Shown here: piece after piece, positions 1-8,310 of the stretch
Layout of the letters: the number at the start of each line of letters is the position of its first letter
Position numbering within the stretch: the first letter of the stretch is position 1
From: an uncultured Bacteroidia bacterium
GTDB taxonomy: Bacteria > Bacteroidota > Bacteroidia > Bacteroidales > UBA932
DNA length: 64,000 nucleotides
Assembly: GCA_902762655.1 (NCBI GenBank)
Contig: CACWOZ010000008.1
Coordinates: 17,920-81,919 of the forward strand
Direction of reading: 5' to 3'
Position numbers and translations under genes: made by a program
Notes under the pieces: model-generated
The model's input: the letters and a program-made list of their open reading frames with translations, nothing else
What the model was told of the DNA's origin: nothing
Databases searched by the model: none

Positions 1-1587
1 CGGGCCGTAGAGTCTGCAGTAGTAGTAGCGGTCGCGGTCAAGCGAGGCAGTGGTTTTTGATGTGGTAGATGAACTGCCGTACATCTGCGCCATCAACTGA
101 TAGTTGTAGTAGTTGGAATAATAGTTTCCGTAACCGCCGTATCCATAACCGTATCCATATCCGCCGTACCCTCCGTACATCCCGCTCATCATGCTCTGGT
201 AGGCCATGTAGTTATATAGGTCGCTCATTTCGGAGTTGCCGCTGGTTGTCGTGGTCACCACGTCGTTGTGCTGTATCAGCATCCAGATGTCGTAACTTCC
301 GTCGGCGAGTTGGCTGTCCCCGTCCTCAAGCCCGATCAGGCGCTGGAGATGGTAGGTGATATCCGGAGAGTAAGTCATCTGCGAACGATGGATATTGCCC
401 TGGTCCTCATTGCTGTCGGATGCGTCCGTAAGGCCCATATAAGAGAAGGTAGTGTCCGAGGTCTTGATGCGGCAGGTCGGGCTCAGAATCTGAGGCACTT
501 TGTGCATATTCTCAAAGTTCTCGTCCGGAGCAAGGTAGTGCATGGTGATAGAGGCCTTGTTGATGATGGCCTTCTTCGGGTCGTGCCCGTTGGCGCGGAT
601 TATCTGCATTGCCTTGTCCCTGATATCCTTGGCGGGAATTACCGGCTTGACTCCGCCGCCGCCGTCAACATAAATATAGTCGGTGGCATTTCCAGCCATC
701 GCCGAGGAATTCTCCTTGGTGACGTTGGCGCAGTATTGGGGGAAATTTCCGGTGCCGGACTTGGAGAAAAGAGAATCGAGGTCGTAGAAATCCGTTGCAG
801 AGAAATAGAAATACAGGGTGCTGTCTTTCTGCACATCCTTACCGTCTATCTCCCAGGTTGAGTTGAACTTGAGCTCTGCCATGCATCCGCCGATGTAGCC
901 GTAGTCGCTGTCATACTGCAACTGCAGCTGGAAGATATTGAACCTTCCGCCCTTGCCCTTGGGCTCGTTCGTGGTGATGTAGATTCCCGGGAAGCGCTTT
1001 GTGTAGAGATTAAGGTCCTTCGTCTCTTCTTTGGTAATGGTGAGGAACTTCTCTCCGAATTCCTTGGTAAAGTTGAAACTGAGCGAGTCGCCTGGGCCGA
1101 TCACGGGTACCGTGGTGGTGATGAGGCTGCTGCCGTGGGCAGGGTCCGAACTGCAGTAGGTCAGGTAGTTCGTGTCCAGCTGGCTGCTCAGTTCATAAAC
1201 GTATACGCTCTGCAGTATCTCTGCCTGGTCGGGGTCGCATACGGAACTGGAGTCGGCCGATGCCGAAAAGTGGAACTTCTTGAACACCGGATTCTTGCCG
1301 TAGTCGATCTCGTCGACGAACATCGGCACCAGGGTTACGCAACTGCTGCGTGTGCTGAGCCCGAACTCTTCGTCATTGCGTATGGCGCCTATGGTAATAC
1401 GCGTCGAAGAATAGGCCGACAAACTGTCGGACAGCTTCATCTGCACGGGGATTGCCACAGGGTCCGGACTGATCACCTTGTATGTGTGGTTGACAGGAAG
1501 CATGCTCCCGCCAAGTTCATTGTCGACCGATACGCAGCCGATGCAGCACAGGGATGCCGCAGCGGCAAGGAACCATCTTGATTTCAT
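1..1587 (-). CDS. DUF4270 family lipoprotein, 3' end cut by window edge
   Basis: The reading frame is open for 529 codons from the ATG at 1587 to base 1 and continues beyond the window. The N-terminus is a lipoprotein signal with the lipid-attachment Cys at residue 18 (CCIGC), so the protein should be anchored in the envelope. The body resembles the Bacteroidota DUF4270 family, whose function is not established. The part nearest the window edge is rich in Gly, Tyr, Ser and Asn, with a run of GYG repeats followed by Tyr/Asn-rich sequence, an unusual low-complexity tail. The starch-synthase-like gene lies 3 bases upstream on the same strand, so the two are probably cotranscribed. The family call is from memory of the family and its position beside the synthase-like gene. 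Confidence 0.75.
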   Translation of the reverse strand, partial: MKSRWFLAAAASLCCIGCVSVDNELGGSMLPVNHTYKVISPDPVAIPVQMKLSDSLSAYSSTRITIGAIRNDEEFGLSTRSSCVTLVPMFVDEIDYGKNPVFKKFHFSASADSSSVCDPDQAEILQSVYVYELSSQLDTNYLTYCSSDPAHGSSLITTTVPVIGPGDSLSFNFTKEFGEKFLTITKEETKDLNLYTKRFPGIYITTNEPKGKGGRFNIFQLQLQYDSDYGYIGGCMAELKFNSTWEIDGKDVQKDSTLYFYFSATDFYDLDSLFSKSGTGNFPQYCANVTKENSSAMAGNATDYIYVDGGGGVKPVIPAKDIRDKAMQIIRANGHDPKKAIINKASITMHYLAPDENFENMHKVPQILSPTCRIKTSDTTFSYMGLTDASDSNEDQGNIHRSQMTYSPDITYHLQRLIGLEDGDSQLADGSYDIWMLIQHNDVVTTTTSGNSEMSDLYNYMAYQSMMSGMYGGYGGYGYGYGYGGYGNYYSNYYNYQLMAQMYGSSSTTSKTTASLDRDRYYYCRLYGP

Positions 1588-1590
1588 CTT

Positions 1591-2409
1591 CTACAACTTG
1601 TCATAAAGGGCGTCGTAATCGTCGATATAACTGCCGTCCTCGAGACTGCCGGCCTTGTAGGGCAGAATCGGAACCTTGAGCGCCTTGCAATACTTGACCA
1701 ACTTCGGGTCCAGGTCCGGCGAAGCGAGGATGATACCGTCCGAATACTTCGCTGCCGTTTCAGCAAGTTTTATGCCATCGGGATGTTCGGATATGGGCAG
1801 GTCTGCCGGCTTGATGCTCCCGGCCAGCGCTTTGGAAGCAAAGTCCGCCGCGAATTCGGCTGCCGGAGCATCGTTGTAGAGGGAAAGGACCACCTTGCTG
1901 GACGAAAAAATCGGGTCGTCCTTGAAAACCTTCTTGAGATATACCGGCACGAGGTGCGAAATCCAGCCCTGGCAATGGATGATGTCGGGGGCCCAGCGGA
2001 GTTTCTTTACCGTTTCCAGCACGCCCTTTGCGAAGAAAATGGCGCGCTCGTCATTGTCGCCGAAAAAGCGGCCTTCGGCATCGGAATATACGGCTCTTCT
2101 CCTGAAATAGTCTTCGTTGTCAATGAAATATACCTGTATGCGGGCTGCCGGAATGGATGCGACCTTAATTACCAGCGGGCGGTCCACGTCTCCGATAACT
2201 ATGTTGATGCCGGAAAGGCGGATGACCTCGTGGAGTTGGTTCTTGCGCTCATTGATGCAGCCGAAACGGGGCATGAAGGAGCGGATCTCCTTCTTGTGCT
2301 CCTGGATTCCCTGGGGGAGGTAGCGCCCTACCCGGGAAATATCGCTCTCGGGGAGATAGGGATATATCTCCGAGTTCACGAACAGGACTTTTTTGTTTGT
2401 TTCAGCCAT
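1591..2409 (-). CDS. Glycogen/starch synthase catalytic-domain-like protein (GT5 N-terminal half only)
   Basis: This 272-residue protein matches only the N-terminal Rossmann-like half of GT5 glycogen synthases, which are normally about 480 residues. The start (KKVLFVNSEIYPYLPES) resembles GT5 enzymes, but the ADP-glucose-binding KxGG motif that should follow is replaced by ESDISRVGRYLP, and the C-terminal GT-B domain is missing altogether. The central WAPDIIHCQGW segment corresponds to the conserved PDxxHxHDW region. It is therefore unlikely to be a working glycogen synthase and may be a regulatory or structural relative. Half-length versions of this kind occur elsewhere in Bacteroidota. It heads a two-gene unit with the DUF4270 lipoprotein and is divergent from ftsX. 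Confidence 0.7.
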   Translation of the reverse strand: MAETNKKVLFVNSEIYPYLPESDISRVGRYLPQGIQEHKKEIRSFMPRFGCINERKNQLHEVIRLSGINIVIGDVDRPLVIKVASIPAARIQVYFIDNEDYFRRRAVYSDAEGRFFGDNDERAIFFAKGVLETVKKLRWAPDIIHCQGWISHLVPVYLKKVFKDDPIFSSSKVVLSLYNDAPAAEFAADFASKALAGSIKPADLPISEHPDGIKLAETAAKYSDGIILASPDLDPKLVKYCKALKVPILPYKAGSLEDGSYIDDYDALYDKL

Positions 2410-2432
2410 ACCAACAATAAAATCGATTTTAA

Positions 2433-2440
2433 CAAAGGTA
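2433..2440 (-). promoter_or_regulatory. Candidate -7 promoter element for the synthase-like/DUF4270 unit
   Basis: On the minus strand the sequence reads TACCTTTG, an exact match to the Bacteroidota TAnnTTTG element, 24 bases before the start codon at 2409. No clear TTG -33 box is seen at the usual distance. Confidence 0.5.
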
Positions 2441-2470
2441 CGAAAAATTTTTTTAATATTGATTATTCAT

Positions 2471-2478
2471 TATCTTTG
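2471..2478 (+). promoter_or_regulatory. Candidate -7 promoter element for ftsX
   Basis: TATCTTTG matches TAnnTTTG 17 bases before the ATG at 2496. The divergent element for the other strand lies about 30 bases to the left, so this short gap serves both directions. No convincing -33 TTG is seen. Confidence 0.5.
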
Positions 2479-2495
2479 ACGCAATTTCCGTAATT

Positions 2496-3374
2496 ATGCC
2501 TAAGGGAGAAAATAAAAAGATGAAAAGGCGGCTGACGGGTGCTTATCTGTCGTCGGTAATCAGCATCAGTCTCGTCCTGCTGCTCATTGGAGTCGCTTCT
2601 GCGCTGATCCTGAATGCCGGCCGCGTCAGCAATTATTTCAAAGAGAACGTCCAGATTTCCCTGTTGTGCGCTCCGTCGGTGCAGGAGAGCGAGGCTGCTG
2701 CCTGCGCTGCGCGCATCGACTCCCTACCCTTTGTCCGCAGCACGGAGCTGATCGGCAAAGCCCAGGGAGAGAAGGAACTCCGCGAGATGCTGGGGGATGA
2801 TTTCCTCTCCGTGTTCGAGACCGCTCCAATCCCCGTGTCCATAAACGTAGGGCTTAAGGCTGAATATGTGTCGGCCGACAGTCTCTCGCACATCATTCCT
2901 CTGCTCCAGGCGTATCCGGAAATCGAAGAAGTAGAGAGCAGGCAGTCGCTGGTAGAGACCCTTAACCGCAATCTTTCGGGTATTTCGCTGGTGTTAGGAA
3001 TCTTTATCGCCCTGCTGCTATTCATCTCATTCATCCTTATAGGCAACACGGTGCGCCTGAGCCTGTACTCCCGGCGTTTCACCATACACACCATGCGTCT
3101 CGTCGGAGCTACCCGTGCCTTCATCCGCCGGCCTTTCATAGGTTCCGCTGTCGTCCAGGGGCTGATTTCCGGCCTGCTCGCATGCGCAGCCCTGGCAGGT
3201 GCCCTCGCGCTCGTCCGCCGCTCCTTCCCCCAGATATTCGCGGTGTTTACTCCGGAGGTTCTGGTGGCCGTCGCACTCATCGTACTGGGCTGCGGGGTGC
3301 TTATCTGTATGCTCGCGACTTATTTTACTGTCAACAAACTCGCTCTTGCCAGCGAGGATTCATTATACTACTAG
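2496..3374 (+). CDS. ftsX: Cell division protein FtsX
   Basis: This is the inner-membrane partner of FtsE, which in other bacteria links the divisome to activation of peptidoglycan hydrolases. The 292-residue protein has the FtsX layout: a short cytoplasmic N-terminus, one membrane segment (about residues 15-38), an extracytoplasmic domain (about 45-155), and three further membrane segments at about 160-182, 212-233 and 248-275. The cytoplasmic loop contains the MRLVGAT segment typical of the FtsX/MacB permease superfamily. ftsE is not adjacent. The gene heads a run with the DUF3098 gene, uppP and lpxH in which spacing is 3 bases or fewer. An alternative start exists 8 codons downstream. Confidence 0.9.
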   Translation: MPKGENKKMKRRLTGAYLSSVISISLVLLLIGVASALILNAGRVSNYFKENVQISLLCAPSVQESEAAACAARIDSLPFVRSTELIGKAQGEKELREMLGDDFLSVFETAPIPVSINVGLKAEYVSADSLSHIIPLLQAYPEIEEVESRQSLVETLNRNLSGISLVLGIFIALLLFISFILIGNTVRLSLYSRRFTIHTMRLVGATRAFIRRPFIGSAVVQGLISGLLACAALAGALALVRRSFPQIFAVFTPEVLVAVALIVLGCGVLICMLATYFTVNKLALASEDSLYY

Positions 3375-3377
3375 AGA

Positions 3378-3602
3378 ATGGACAACAAACCTGCACTTAC
3401 CCGCAAGGGTGTCAAACTCCTGCTCGCCGGCGTGATAGTTATGGCCGCGGGCTTCATCCTGCTGATGGGAGGGGGCCTCAAGGATCCCCAGGTCTTCAAT
3501 TATTCAATGTTCGACTTCCGACGTCTCGTGGCAGCTCCTATAGTAATCGTCGCCGGGATTGTGGTGATGGTTGTGGCGATAATGAGGAGGGATGCGAAAT
3601 GA
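3378..3602 (+). CDS. DUF3098 family small membrane protein
   Basis: This 74-residue protein has two hydrophobic helices (about residues 13-32 and 51-69) joined by a polar loop, with a short charged N-terminus and C-terminus. It matches the Bacteroidota DUF3098 family, whose usual position is between ftsX and uppP, exactly as here. The function is unknown; position suggests a role in envelope growth. Its TGA stop overlaps the ATG of uppP, so the two are likely coupled in translation. Confidence 0.8.
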   Translation: MDNKPALTRKGVKLLLAGVIVMAAGFILLMGGGLKDPQVFNYSMFDFRRLVAAPIVIVAGIVVMVVAIMRRDAK

Positions 3603-4396
3603 GTTGGCTGGAAGCACTGATCCTCGGCCTTGTGCAGGGCCTTACCGAATTTCTGCCGGTCAGCAGCAGCGGACATCTTACCATAGGCCGTGAACTCCTT
3701 GGAGTCGAGGCTTCGGGCGACCTTGTTTTCGAAGTCACCGTGCATGCTGCCACCGTGCTCAGCACGATTGTGGTATTCCGCAAAGAGATATGGAAACTCC
3801 TCCGGGGGCTCTTCAAGTTCAAGATGAACGACGAGACCGACTATGTACTCAAGATTGTCGTGTCGATGATTCCCGTGTTCGTGGTGGGCATGTTCTTCAA
3901 GGACTACGTCGAGAATCTGTTCGCATCGATGATGGTGGTGGGACTCGCACTGATAGTTACCGCAATGCTGCTGTTCTTCTCTGATTTTGCGTCCAAGAAA
4001 GCCCAGGCGGAGAATAAGGCCCGCAACGGCATAAAATATTGGCAGGCATTTGCTGTGGGCATAGGTCAGGCTCTGGCCGTGATCCCCGGCCTTTCCCGCT
4101 CGGGCACGACCATCTCCACAGGTCTCATCTGCGGAGTGAAGCGCGAGGTTATGGCCCAGTTCTCGTTCCTGATGGTGCTCGTGCCCATCCTGGGCGAGGC
4201 CTTCCTCGACCTTGTCGGGGGAGATATGGCGGCCTCTTCGATAGGCCTGCTGCCGCTTGCGGTGGGATTCATGGCCGCATTCATCTCCGGCCTTTTCGCT
4301 TGCAAGGTGATGATAGCGCTCGTGCGCAAGGCCCGCCTCAGCTGGTTCGCGCTCTACTGCGCAATCGTGGGCATACTCGTACTTATCTTCGCGTAG
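3599..4396 (+). CDS. uppP: Undecaprenyl-diphosphatase UppP (BacA)
   Basis: The 265-residue polytopic membrane enzyme dephosphorylates undecaprenyl diphosphate so that the lipid carrier can be reused for peptidoglycan and polysaccharide export. Both family signatures are present: the glutamate-rich motif GLVQGLTEFLPVSSSGH at residues 10-26 and PGLSRSGTT at residues 163-171. The start is taken at 3599, overlapping the preceding stop by the ATGA arrangement; the frame is open for 139 codons further upstream, but that stretch lies inside ftsX and the DUF3098 gene and shows no UppP similarity. The next gene, lpxH, begins directly after the stop. Confidence 0.95.
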   Translation: MSWLEALILGLVQGLTEFLPVSSSGHLTIGRELLGVEASGDLVFEVTVHAATVLSTIVVFRKEIWKLLRGLFKFKMNDETDYVLKIVVSMIPVFVVGMFFKDYVENLFASMMVVGLALIVTAMLLFFSDFASKKAQAENKARNGIKYWQAFAVGIGQALAVIPGLSRSGTTISTGLICGVKREVMAQFSFLMVLVPILGEAFLDLVGGDMAASSIGLLPLAVGFMAAFISGLFACKVMIALVRKARLSWFALYCAIVGILVLIFA

Positions 4397-5113
4397 ATGG
4401 AGAGGACGAAGACATATTTCGTGGCGGACATCCACCTCGGGCTCAAGGCGAACGATCCTGCTGGGCGCGAGGAGCGTTTCGTGCGGTGGCTGCGCAGCAT
4501 CCGCACCCCGGAAACCAAGACACTATGGCTCCTCGGGGATATCTGGGATTTCTGGTATGAATACCGCGACGTCGTACCGCGCGAAGGTGCCCGGGTGCTC
4601 AGCGAACTTATACAAATGGTGTCCGAAGGAATAGAAGTGTATTTCATCCCCGGCAACCACGATATCTGGTGCTACTCTTTCTTCGAGAGCCTGGGGATAA
4701 AGAAAGTTCTCCAGCCGCAGGCGGTGGAGATCGATGGCAAGCGTTTCCTTCTCGGCCACGGAGACGGGCTGGGTGGTGCCAAATTCGGCTATCGCGTGCT
4801 TTTGAGCATCTTCCATTGCCGCTTCCTGCAGATACTCTTCAGCGGCCTGCATCCCTGGCTGGCCTTCCGTTTCGGCACGGACTGGAGCAATTCCAACCGC
4901 CGCAAACACGGGGGCTACAAGTTCCGCGGGGAGGACGAGCCTCTCTATAAATTCTGTATGGACAAACAGGCGGATTATTTCATCTTCGGACATTTCCACG
5001 ATGCCGTAGACCTCGCCTTGCCATCCGGCGGACGTCTGATCGTTCTCAAAGACTGGATTGCGGGCGGAGTGCACTATGCCTGCTTCGACGGAGAAAGCTT
5101 GACGGTGGTCTAA
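4397..5113 (+). CDS. lpxH: UDP-2,3-diacylglucosamine diphosphatase-like phosphoesterase LpxH
   Basis: The 238-residue calcineurin-like phosphoesterase is expected to remove UMP from UDP-2,3-diacylglucosamine to give lipid X in lipid A synthesis at the inner membrane. All metal-binding motifs of the fold are present in order: DIH (residues 11-13), GDIWD (about 47), GNHD (about 83), HGD (about 119) and GHFHD near residue 198. A basic and hydrophobic insertion in the middle (FSGLHPWLAFRFG) fits the LpxH lid that contacts the membrane. The ATG follows the uppP stop with no gap. The 3' end overlaps the convergent DUF4294 gene by 4 bases. Bacteroidota carry several LpxH-like proteins, so the exact substrate is inferred. 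Confidence 0.85.
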   Translation: MERTKTYFVADIHLGLKANDPAGREERFVRWLRSIRTPETKTLWLLGDIWDFWYEYRDVVPREGARVLSELIQMVSEGIEVYFIPGNHDIWCYSFFESLGIKKVLQPQAVEIDGKRFLLGHGDGLGGAKFGYRVLLSIFHCRFLQILFSGLHPWLAFRFGTDWSNSNRRKHGGYKFRGEDEPLYKFCMDKQADYFIFGHFHDAVDLALPSGGRLIVLKDWIAGGVHYACFDGESLTVV

Positions 5114-5877
5114 TCTTCTTTCAGCATCTCCTTTGCTTCCTTGAGGCCCTGGCGCATCAGATTGGCCTCTTCTTCCTTGCGCTTGCGCTTGTCTTCGCGC
5201 GAAGCGACCGTGCTCTGCAGGTAGTCACGCTTGATGACTGTCTTGGTCGGATGGTCGAAGAAGACGGCGTAGTAGAAGGAGTCCCAGTGCCCCTTGTTCC
5301 ATATCCCCACAAGTTCCTCGAGTTTGGCATCTTCTCCTTGGGGGTCGTAACGCTTCTTTAGGTTCTGTCCGAACATCCTGGCGATCAGCTGCCAGAAGTT
5401 GGCGGAGAAGGAACTCCGGTACTGTTTGATGATCTCGAAGGGGGGAATTCCGCATTCCCTGTCTACCAGGCGCATCAGCATGACTCCCTGCGAGATACTC
5501 ATCTTCTTGATGTCCCCGGCAAAGATGGTAAAGAGTTCGATCATCACATCGTGGGTATAGGCGTTGCGCTGGCTGCGCTTGGTGACATCGGCCGCTATCA
5601 CACTGTCGACCTGGCGCATCATCTTGCGCCCGGCAATGGCATAGGGATAAACTTTGTTGAAGTTGTAGACCATCTTGTATTGCTTACGCCAGTCGCCTTT
5701 CTTCAGCCTTGTCCCTTTTGGGAAACACCATACCGGATCCAGCGAATCCACGAAGGTTGTGTCGCCGTTCTCGTCGACCACATAGTACATGGGGAACTTT
5801 TCCGCCTGTTTCTTCCTCTGTCCGATGGCTGGGAGGCACATAAGGAAACAGAGTGTTATCAGCACAATTCTTTTCAC
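5110..5877 (-). CDS. DUF4294 family secreted protein
   Basis: The 255-residue protein begins with a signal peptide (about residues 1-19, ending LPAIGQ) without a lipobox Cys. The motif YNFNKVYPYA near residues 71-80 is characteristic of the Bacteroidota DUF4294 family, followed by a helical region and a very basic and acidic C-terminal tail (EDKRKRKEEE). The function is unknown. It is convergent with lpxH and divergent from the ribosomal operon. Confidence 0.75.
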   Translation of the reverse strand: MKRIVLITLCFLMCLPAIGQRKKQAEKFPMYYVVDENGDTTFVDSLDPVWCFPKGTRLKKGDWRKQYKMVYNFNKVYPYAIAGRKMMRQVDSVIAADVTKRSQRNAYTHDVMIELFTIFAGDIKKMSISQGVMLMRLVDRECGIPPFEIIKQYRSSFSANFWQLIARMFGQNLKKRYDPQGEDAKLEELVGIWNKGHWDSFYYAVFFDHPTKTVIKRDYLQSTVASREDKRKRKEEEANLMRQGLKEAKEMLKED

Positions 5878-5882
5878 GGTCG

Positions 5883-5890
5883 CAAAGGTA
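5883..5890 (-). promoter_or_regulatory. Candidate -7 promoter element for the DUF4294 gene
   Basis: TACCTTTG on the minus strand matches TAnnTTTG only 5 bases before the ATG at 5877, so the transcript would have almost no leader. Confidence 0.45.
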
Positions 5891-5989
5891 GTAAAAATAT
5901 TTTTTCTCCGCGTTTGTAAGTGTTTGAAAAATCAATAGTTGACTATCACTTTTTTGCGTCGAAAACGTTCAAAATATTTGCCAAAAACC

Positions 5990-6019
5990 TTGCGCGTAAA
6001 GAAATTTTTTGTAACTTTG
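5990..6019 (+). promoter_or_regulatory. Consensus promoter of the rplP-rplQ operon
   Basis: A TTG at 5990-5992 and TAACTTTG at 6012-6019 are separated by 19 bases, matching the TTG-N19-20-TAnnTTTG arrangement of Bacteroidota housekeeping promoters. The surrounding sequence is AT-rich. It places the transcription start near 6026, about 80 bases before the rplP start. This is the best-formed promoter in the window together with that of tRNA-Leu. Confidence 0.75.
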
Positions 6020-6034
6020 CATCCCAAAAATCTG

Positions 6035-6067
6035 CCCTATAATAGCTTAAGACGCTGATTATCAGGG
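6035..6067 (+). promoter_or_regulatory. Leader hairpin before rplP, possible autoregulatory site
   Basis: CCCT-ATAAT-AGC (6035-6046) can pair with GCT-ATTAT-AGGG (6054-6067), with single bulges at G6057 and C6063 and a 7-base loop. It lies inside the predicted 5' leader, and no U-run follows, so it is not a terminator. Ribosomal operons are often repressed by one of their own proteins binding such leaders; which protein would bind here cannot be told. Confidence 0.4.
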
Positions 6068-6106
6068 ATTTGGCTTGAAAATACAAATTTTTAAAATAAC
6101 AGTAAA

Positions 6107-6526
6107 ATGTTACAACCTAAGAGAACAAAGTACAGAAGGGAACAGAAGAACCGCATGAAGGGTATGGCCCAGCGTGGCAACCAGCTTGCATTCGGTTCCT
6201 TCGGTCTCAAGAACCTTGAGAATTGCTGGCTCACTGCCCAGCAGATCGAGGCTGCACGTCAGGCCATCACCCGTAAGATGAACCGTGAGGGCCAGTTGTG
6301 GATCCGTGTATTCCCTGTGAAGCCGGTTACCAAGAAACCTCTCGATACCCGTATGGGTAAGGGTAAGGGCGATCCCTACGGATTCGTCGCTCCCATTACT
6401 CCCGGCCGCATCATCTTCGAGGCAGAGGGTGTTTCCCTCGAGATTGCCAAGGAAGCAATGCGTCTTGGCGCTAACAAACTCCCCGTTGCGACCAAATTCA
6501 TCGTCCGCAGGGATTATGTGGAATAA
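6107..6526 (+). CDS. rplP: Large-subunit ribosomal protein L16
   Basis: The 139-residue protein is full length for uL16, which sits near the A- and P-site tRNAs at the peptidyl transferase centre. The N-terminus ([14 protein letters not shown]) and the MGKGKG stretch are diagnostic. It is the first gene of the operon here, although in most bacteria rpsC precedes it; instead a promoter and leader occupy the upstream 120 bases. rpmC follows after 21 bases. Confidence 0.98.
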   Translation: MLQPKRTKYRREQKNRMKGMAQRGNQLAFGSFGLKNLENCWLTAQQIEAARQAITRKMNREGQLWIRVFPVKPVTKKPLDTRMGKGKGDPYGFVAPITPGRIIFEAEGVSLEIAKEAMRLGANKLPVATKFIVRRDYVE

Positions 6527-6547
6527 TTTAATGGAGAAGAAAAGAGT

Positions 6548-6742
6548 ATGAAAGCAGCAGAAGCACGCGAAATGTCTGTAGCAGACCTGCGCGACCGCAT
6601 CCAGATCGAGAAGGGAAATCTCGACACCATGAAGATCAATCACGCTATTTCTCCATTGGAGGACACTTCCAAATTCAAGAAACTCCGCAAGGATATTGCT
6701 CTGATGATCACGATCCTCGCTGAAAAAGAAAAACAGAACTAA
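6548..6742 (+). CDS. rpmC: Large-subunit ribosomal protein L29
   Basis: At 64 residues this is a typical two-helix uL29, located at the polypeptide exit and used as docking surface for targeting factors in other bacteria. The conserved start region (EIRxLS-like, here [13 protein letters not shown]) and the KLRKDIA segment support the call. Two bases separate it from rpsQ. Confidence 0.95.
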   Translation: MKAAEAREMSVADLRDRIQIEKGNLDTMKINHAISPLEDTSKFKKLRKDIALMITILAEKEKQN

Positions 6743-6744
6743 TT

Positions 6745-6999
6745 ATGGAAAGAAATCTTCGTAAGGAAAGACAGGGCGTCGTGGTCAGCAACAAGATGGA
6801 TAAGACCGTCGTAGTTGCCGTAGAACGCAAAGAGAAGCATCCCTTGTACGGAAAGTTCGTTAAAAAGACCACAAAGTTCGTTGCTCACGATGAGAAGAAC
6901 GAGTGCGGCGAGGGCGATACCGTCCTCATCATGGAAACACGTCCTCTGAGCAAGACCAAGAACTGGAGAGTAGAAAAAATTGTAGAAAAAGCTAAGTAG
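6745..6999 (+). CDS. rpsQ: Small-subunit ribosomal protein S17
   Basis: This 84-residue protein has the uS17 OB-fold signature: [19 protein letters not shown] at the start and [16 protein letters not shown] near the C-terminus. S17 binds the 5' domain of 16S rRNA early in assembly. Two bases separate it from rplN. Confidence 0.97.
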   Translation: MERNLRKERQGVVVSNKMDKTVVVAVERKEKHPLYGKFVKKTTKFVAHDEKNECGEGDTVLIMETRPLSKTKNWRVEKIVEKAK

Positions 7000-7001
7000 T
7001 T

Positions 7002-7367
7002 ATGATACAGCAGGAAACACGTCTACAGGTGGCCGACAACAGCGGTGCTAAGGAAGTCCTTTGCATCCGTGTGCTTGGCGGTACCCACCACCGTTATGCC
7101 ACTGTCGGCGACACCATCGTCGTCGCAGTGAAGAGTGCGATTCCTGGCGGTGACGCCAAGAAGGGTACAGTCTCCAGGGCTGTGGTCGTACGCACTAAGA
7201 AAGAAATTCGCCGCGTCGATGGTTCTTACATCCGTTTCGACGACAATGCATGCGTTCTCCTGAACAATGCAGGCGAACTTCGCGGAACCCGTATCTTCGG
7301 CCCCGTTGCCCGAGAACTCCGCGAGAATTACATGAAAATCGTTTCACTGGCACCGGAGGTCCTTTAA
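7002..7367 (+). CDS. rplN: Large-subunit ribosomal protein L14
   Basis: The 121-residue protein starts [18 protein letters not shown] and ends in a [10 protein letters not shown] tail, both strongly conserved in uL14. L14 contributes to an intersubunit bridge and is the docking site of silencing factor RsfS in other bacteria. A 12-base gap precedes rplX. Confidence 0.98.
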   Translation: MIQQETRLQVADNSGAKEVLCIRVLGGTHHRYATVGDTIVVAVKSAIPGGDAKKGTVSRAVVVRTKKEIRRVDGSYIRFDDNACVLLNNAGELRGTRIFGPVARELRENYMKIVSLAPEVL

Positions 7368-7379
7368 TTAATCAGAAGT

Positions 7380-7709
7380 ATGAAAAAGTTCAAGATCAAG
7401 AAAGGTGACACCGTGTATGTAAATTCCGGTAACGATAAAGGCAAGACCGGCAAGGTTCTTTCCGTTCTCACCGAGAAGGACCGTGTGATTGTCGAGGGCG
7501 TCAACCTCGTGAGCAAGCACACGAAGCCCAATTCCAAGCAGCCTCAGGGCGGTATCGTCAAGCAGGAGGCCGCAATCCATATTTCCAACGTGAATCTGCT
7601 CGATCCCACTTCGACCGCAGCCAAGGCTGTTCCTACCCGCGTAGGTTACAAGACTGTGGACGGCAAGAAGGTTCGCGTAGCTAAAAAATCAGGACAGGAG
7701 ATTAAGTAA
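7380..7709 (+). CDS. rplX: Large-subunit ribosomal protein L24
   Basis: The 109-residue protein carries the KOW motif near its start ([20 protein letters not shown]), as expected for uL24, an early assembly factor near the exit tunnel. The later [14 protein letters not shown] segment also fits. Two bases separate it from rplE. Confidence 0.97.
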   Translation: MKKFKIKKGDTVYVNSGNDKGKTGKVLSVLTEKDRVIVEGVNLVSKHTKPNSKQPQGGIVKQEAAIHISNVNLLDPTSTAAKAVPTRVGYKTVDGKKVRVAKKSGQEIK

Positions 7710-7711
7710 TT

Positions 7712-8305
7712 ATGGCAAAGAAAGCAACAGCAGATCAGCAGAAGACCCCCAAGGGTTACGTTCCTGCTCTGAAGAAGGCCTATAAGGAAGAAATTGCTGA
7801 CAAACTCGTCAAGCAGTTTAACTACAATACCATCATGGAAGCTCCCCGCCTCGTAAAGATTACCATCAACGAAGGTGTCGGCGACGCTACCCAGGACAAG
7901 AAACTCGTCGAAGATGCAGCCGCAGAACTTTCCCTCATCACCGGACAGAAGGCTGTCATCACCATCTCCCGCAAAGACATCTCCAACTTCAAGCTCCGTA
8001 AAGGAATGCCTGTAGGTTGCAAGGTCACCCTTCGCGACGTCAAGATGTACGAGTTCCTCGAGAAACTCATCCGTGTCACCCTGCCCCGTATCCGTGACTT
8101 CAACGGTATAGCCGAGAACATGGACGGCCGCGGAAACTACACCCTCGGTATCAAGGAGCAGATCATCTTCCCCGAGATCGACATCGACAAGAACCCCCGC
8201 ATCCACGGGATGGAGATCACTTTCGTAACTACAGCCAAGTCCGACGAGGAGTGCAAGGCCCTGCTCGCCGCCTTCGGTCTGCCTTTCAAGAAACATAACA
8301 ACTAA
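7712..8305 (+). CDS. rplE: Large-subunit ribosomal protein L5
   Basis: This 197-residue uL5 is about 18 residues longer than the E. coli protein because of an N-terminal extension before the conserved [11 protein letters not shown] segment. L5 forms the central protuberance with 5S rRNA, L18 and L25. The [15 protein letters not shown] and RDFNGI segments are typical. Five bases separate it from rpsN. Confidence 0.97.
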   Translation: MAKKATADQQKTPKGYVPALKKAYKEEIADKLVKQFNYNTIMEAPRLVKITINEGVGDATQDKKLVEDAAAELSLITGQKAVITISRKDISNFKLRKGMPVGCKVTLRDVKMYEFLEKLIRVTLPRIRDFNGIAENMDGRGNYTLGIKEQIIFPEIDIDKNPRIHGMEITFVTTAKSDEECKALLAAFGLPFKKHNN

Positions 8306-8310
8306 GAGAT

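Noticed and set aside
3182-3598. A 139-codon N-terminal extension of uppP
   Set aside because: It runs through ftsX and the DUF3098 gene in another frame; UppP similarity starts exactly at the ATG at 3599.
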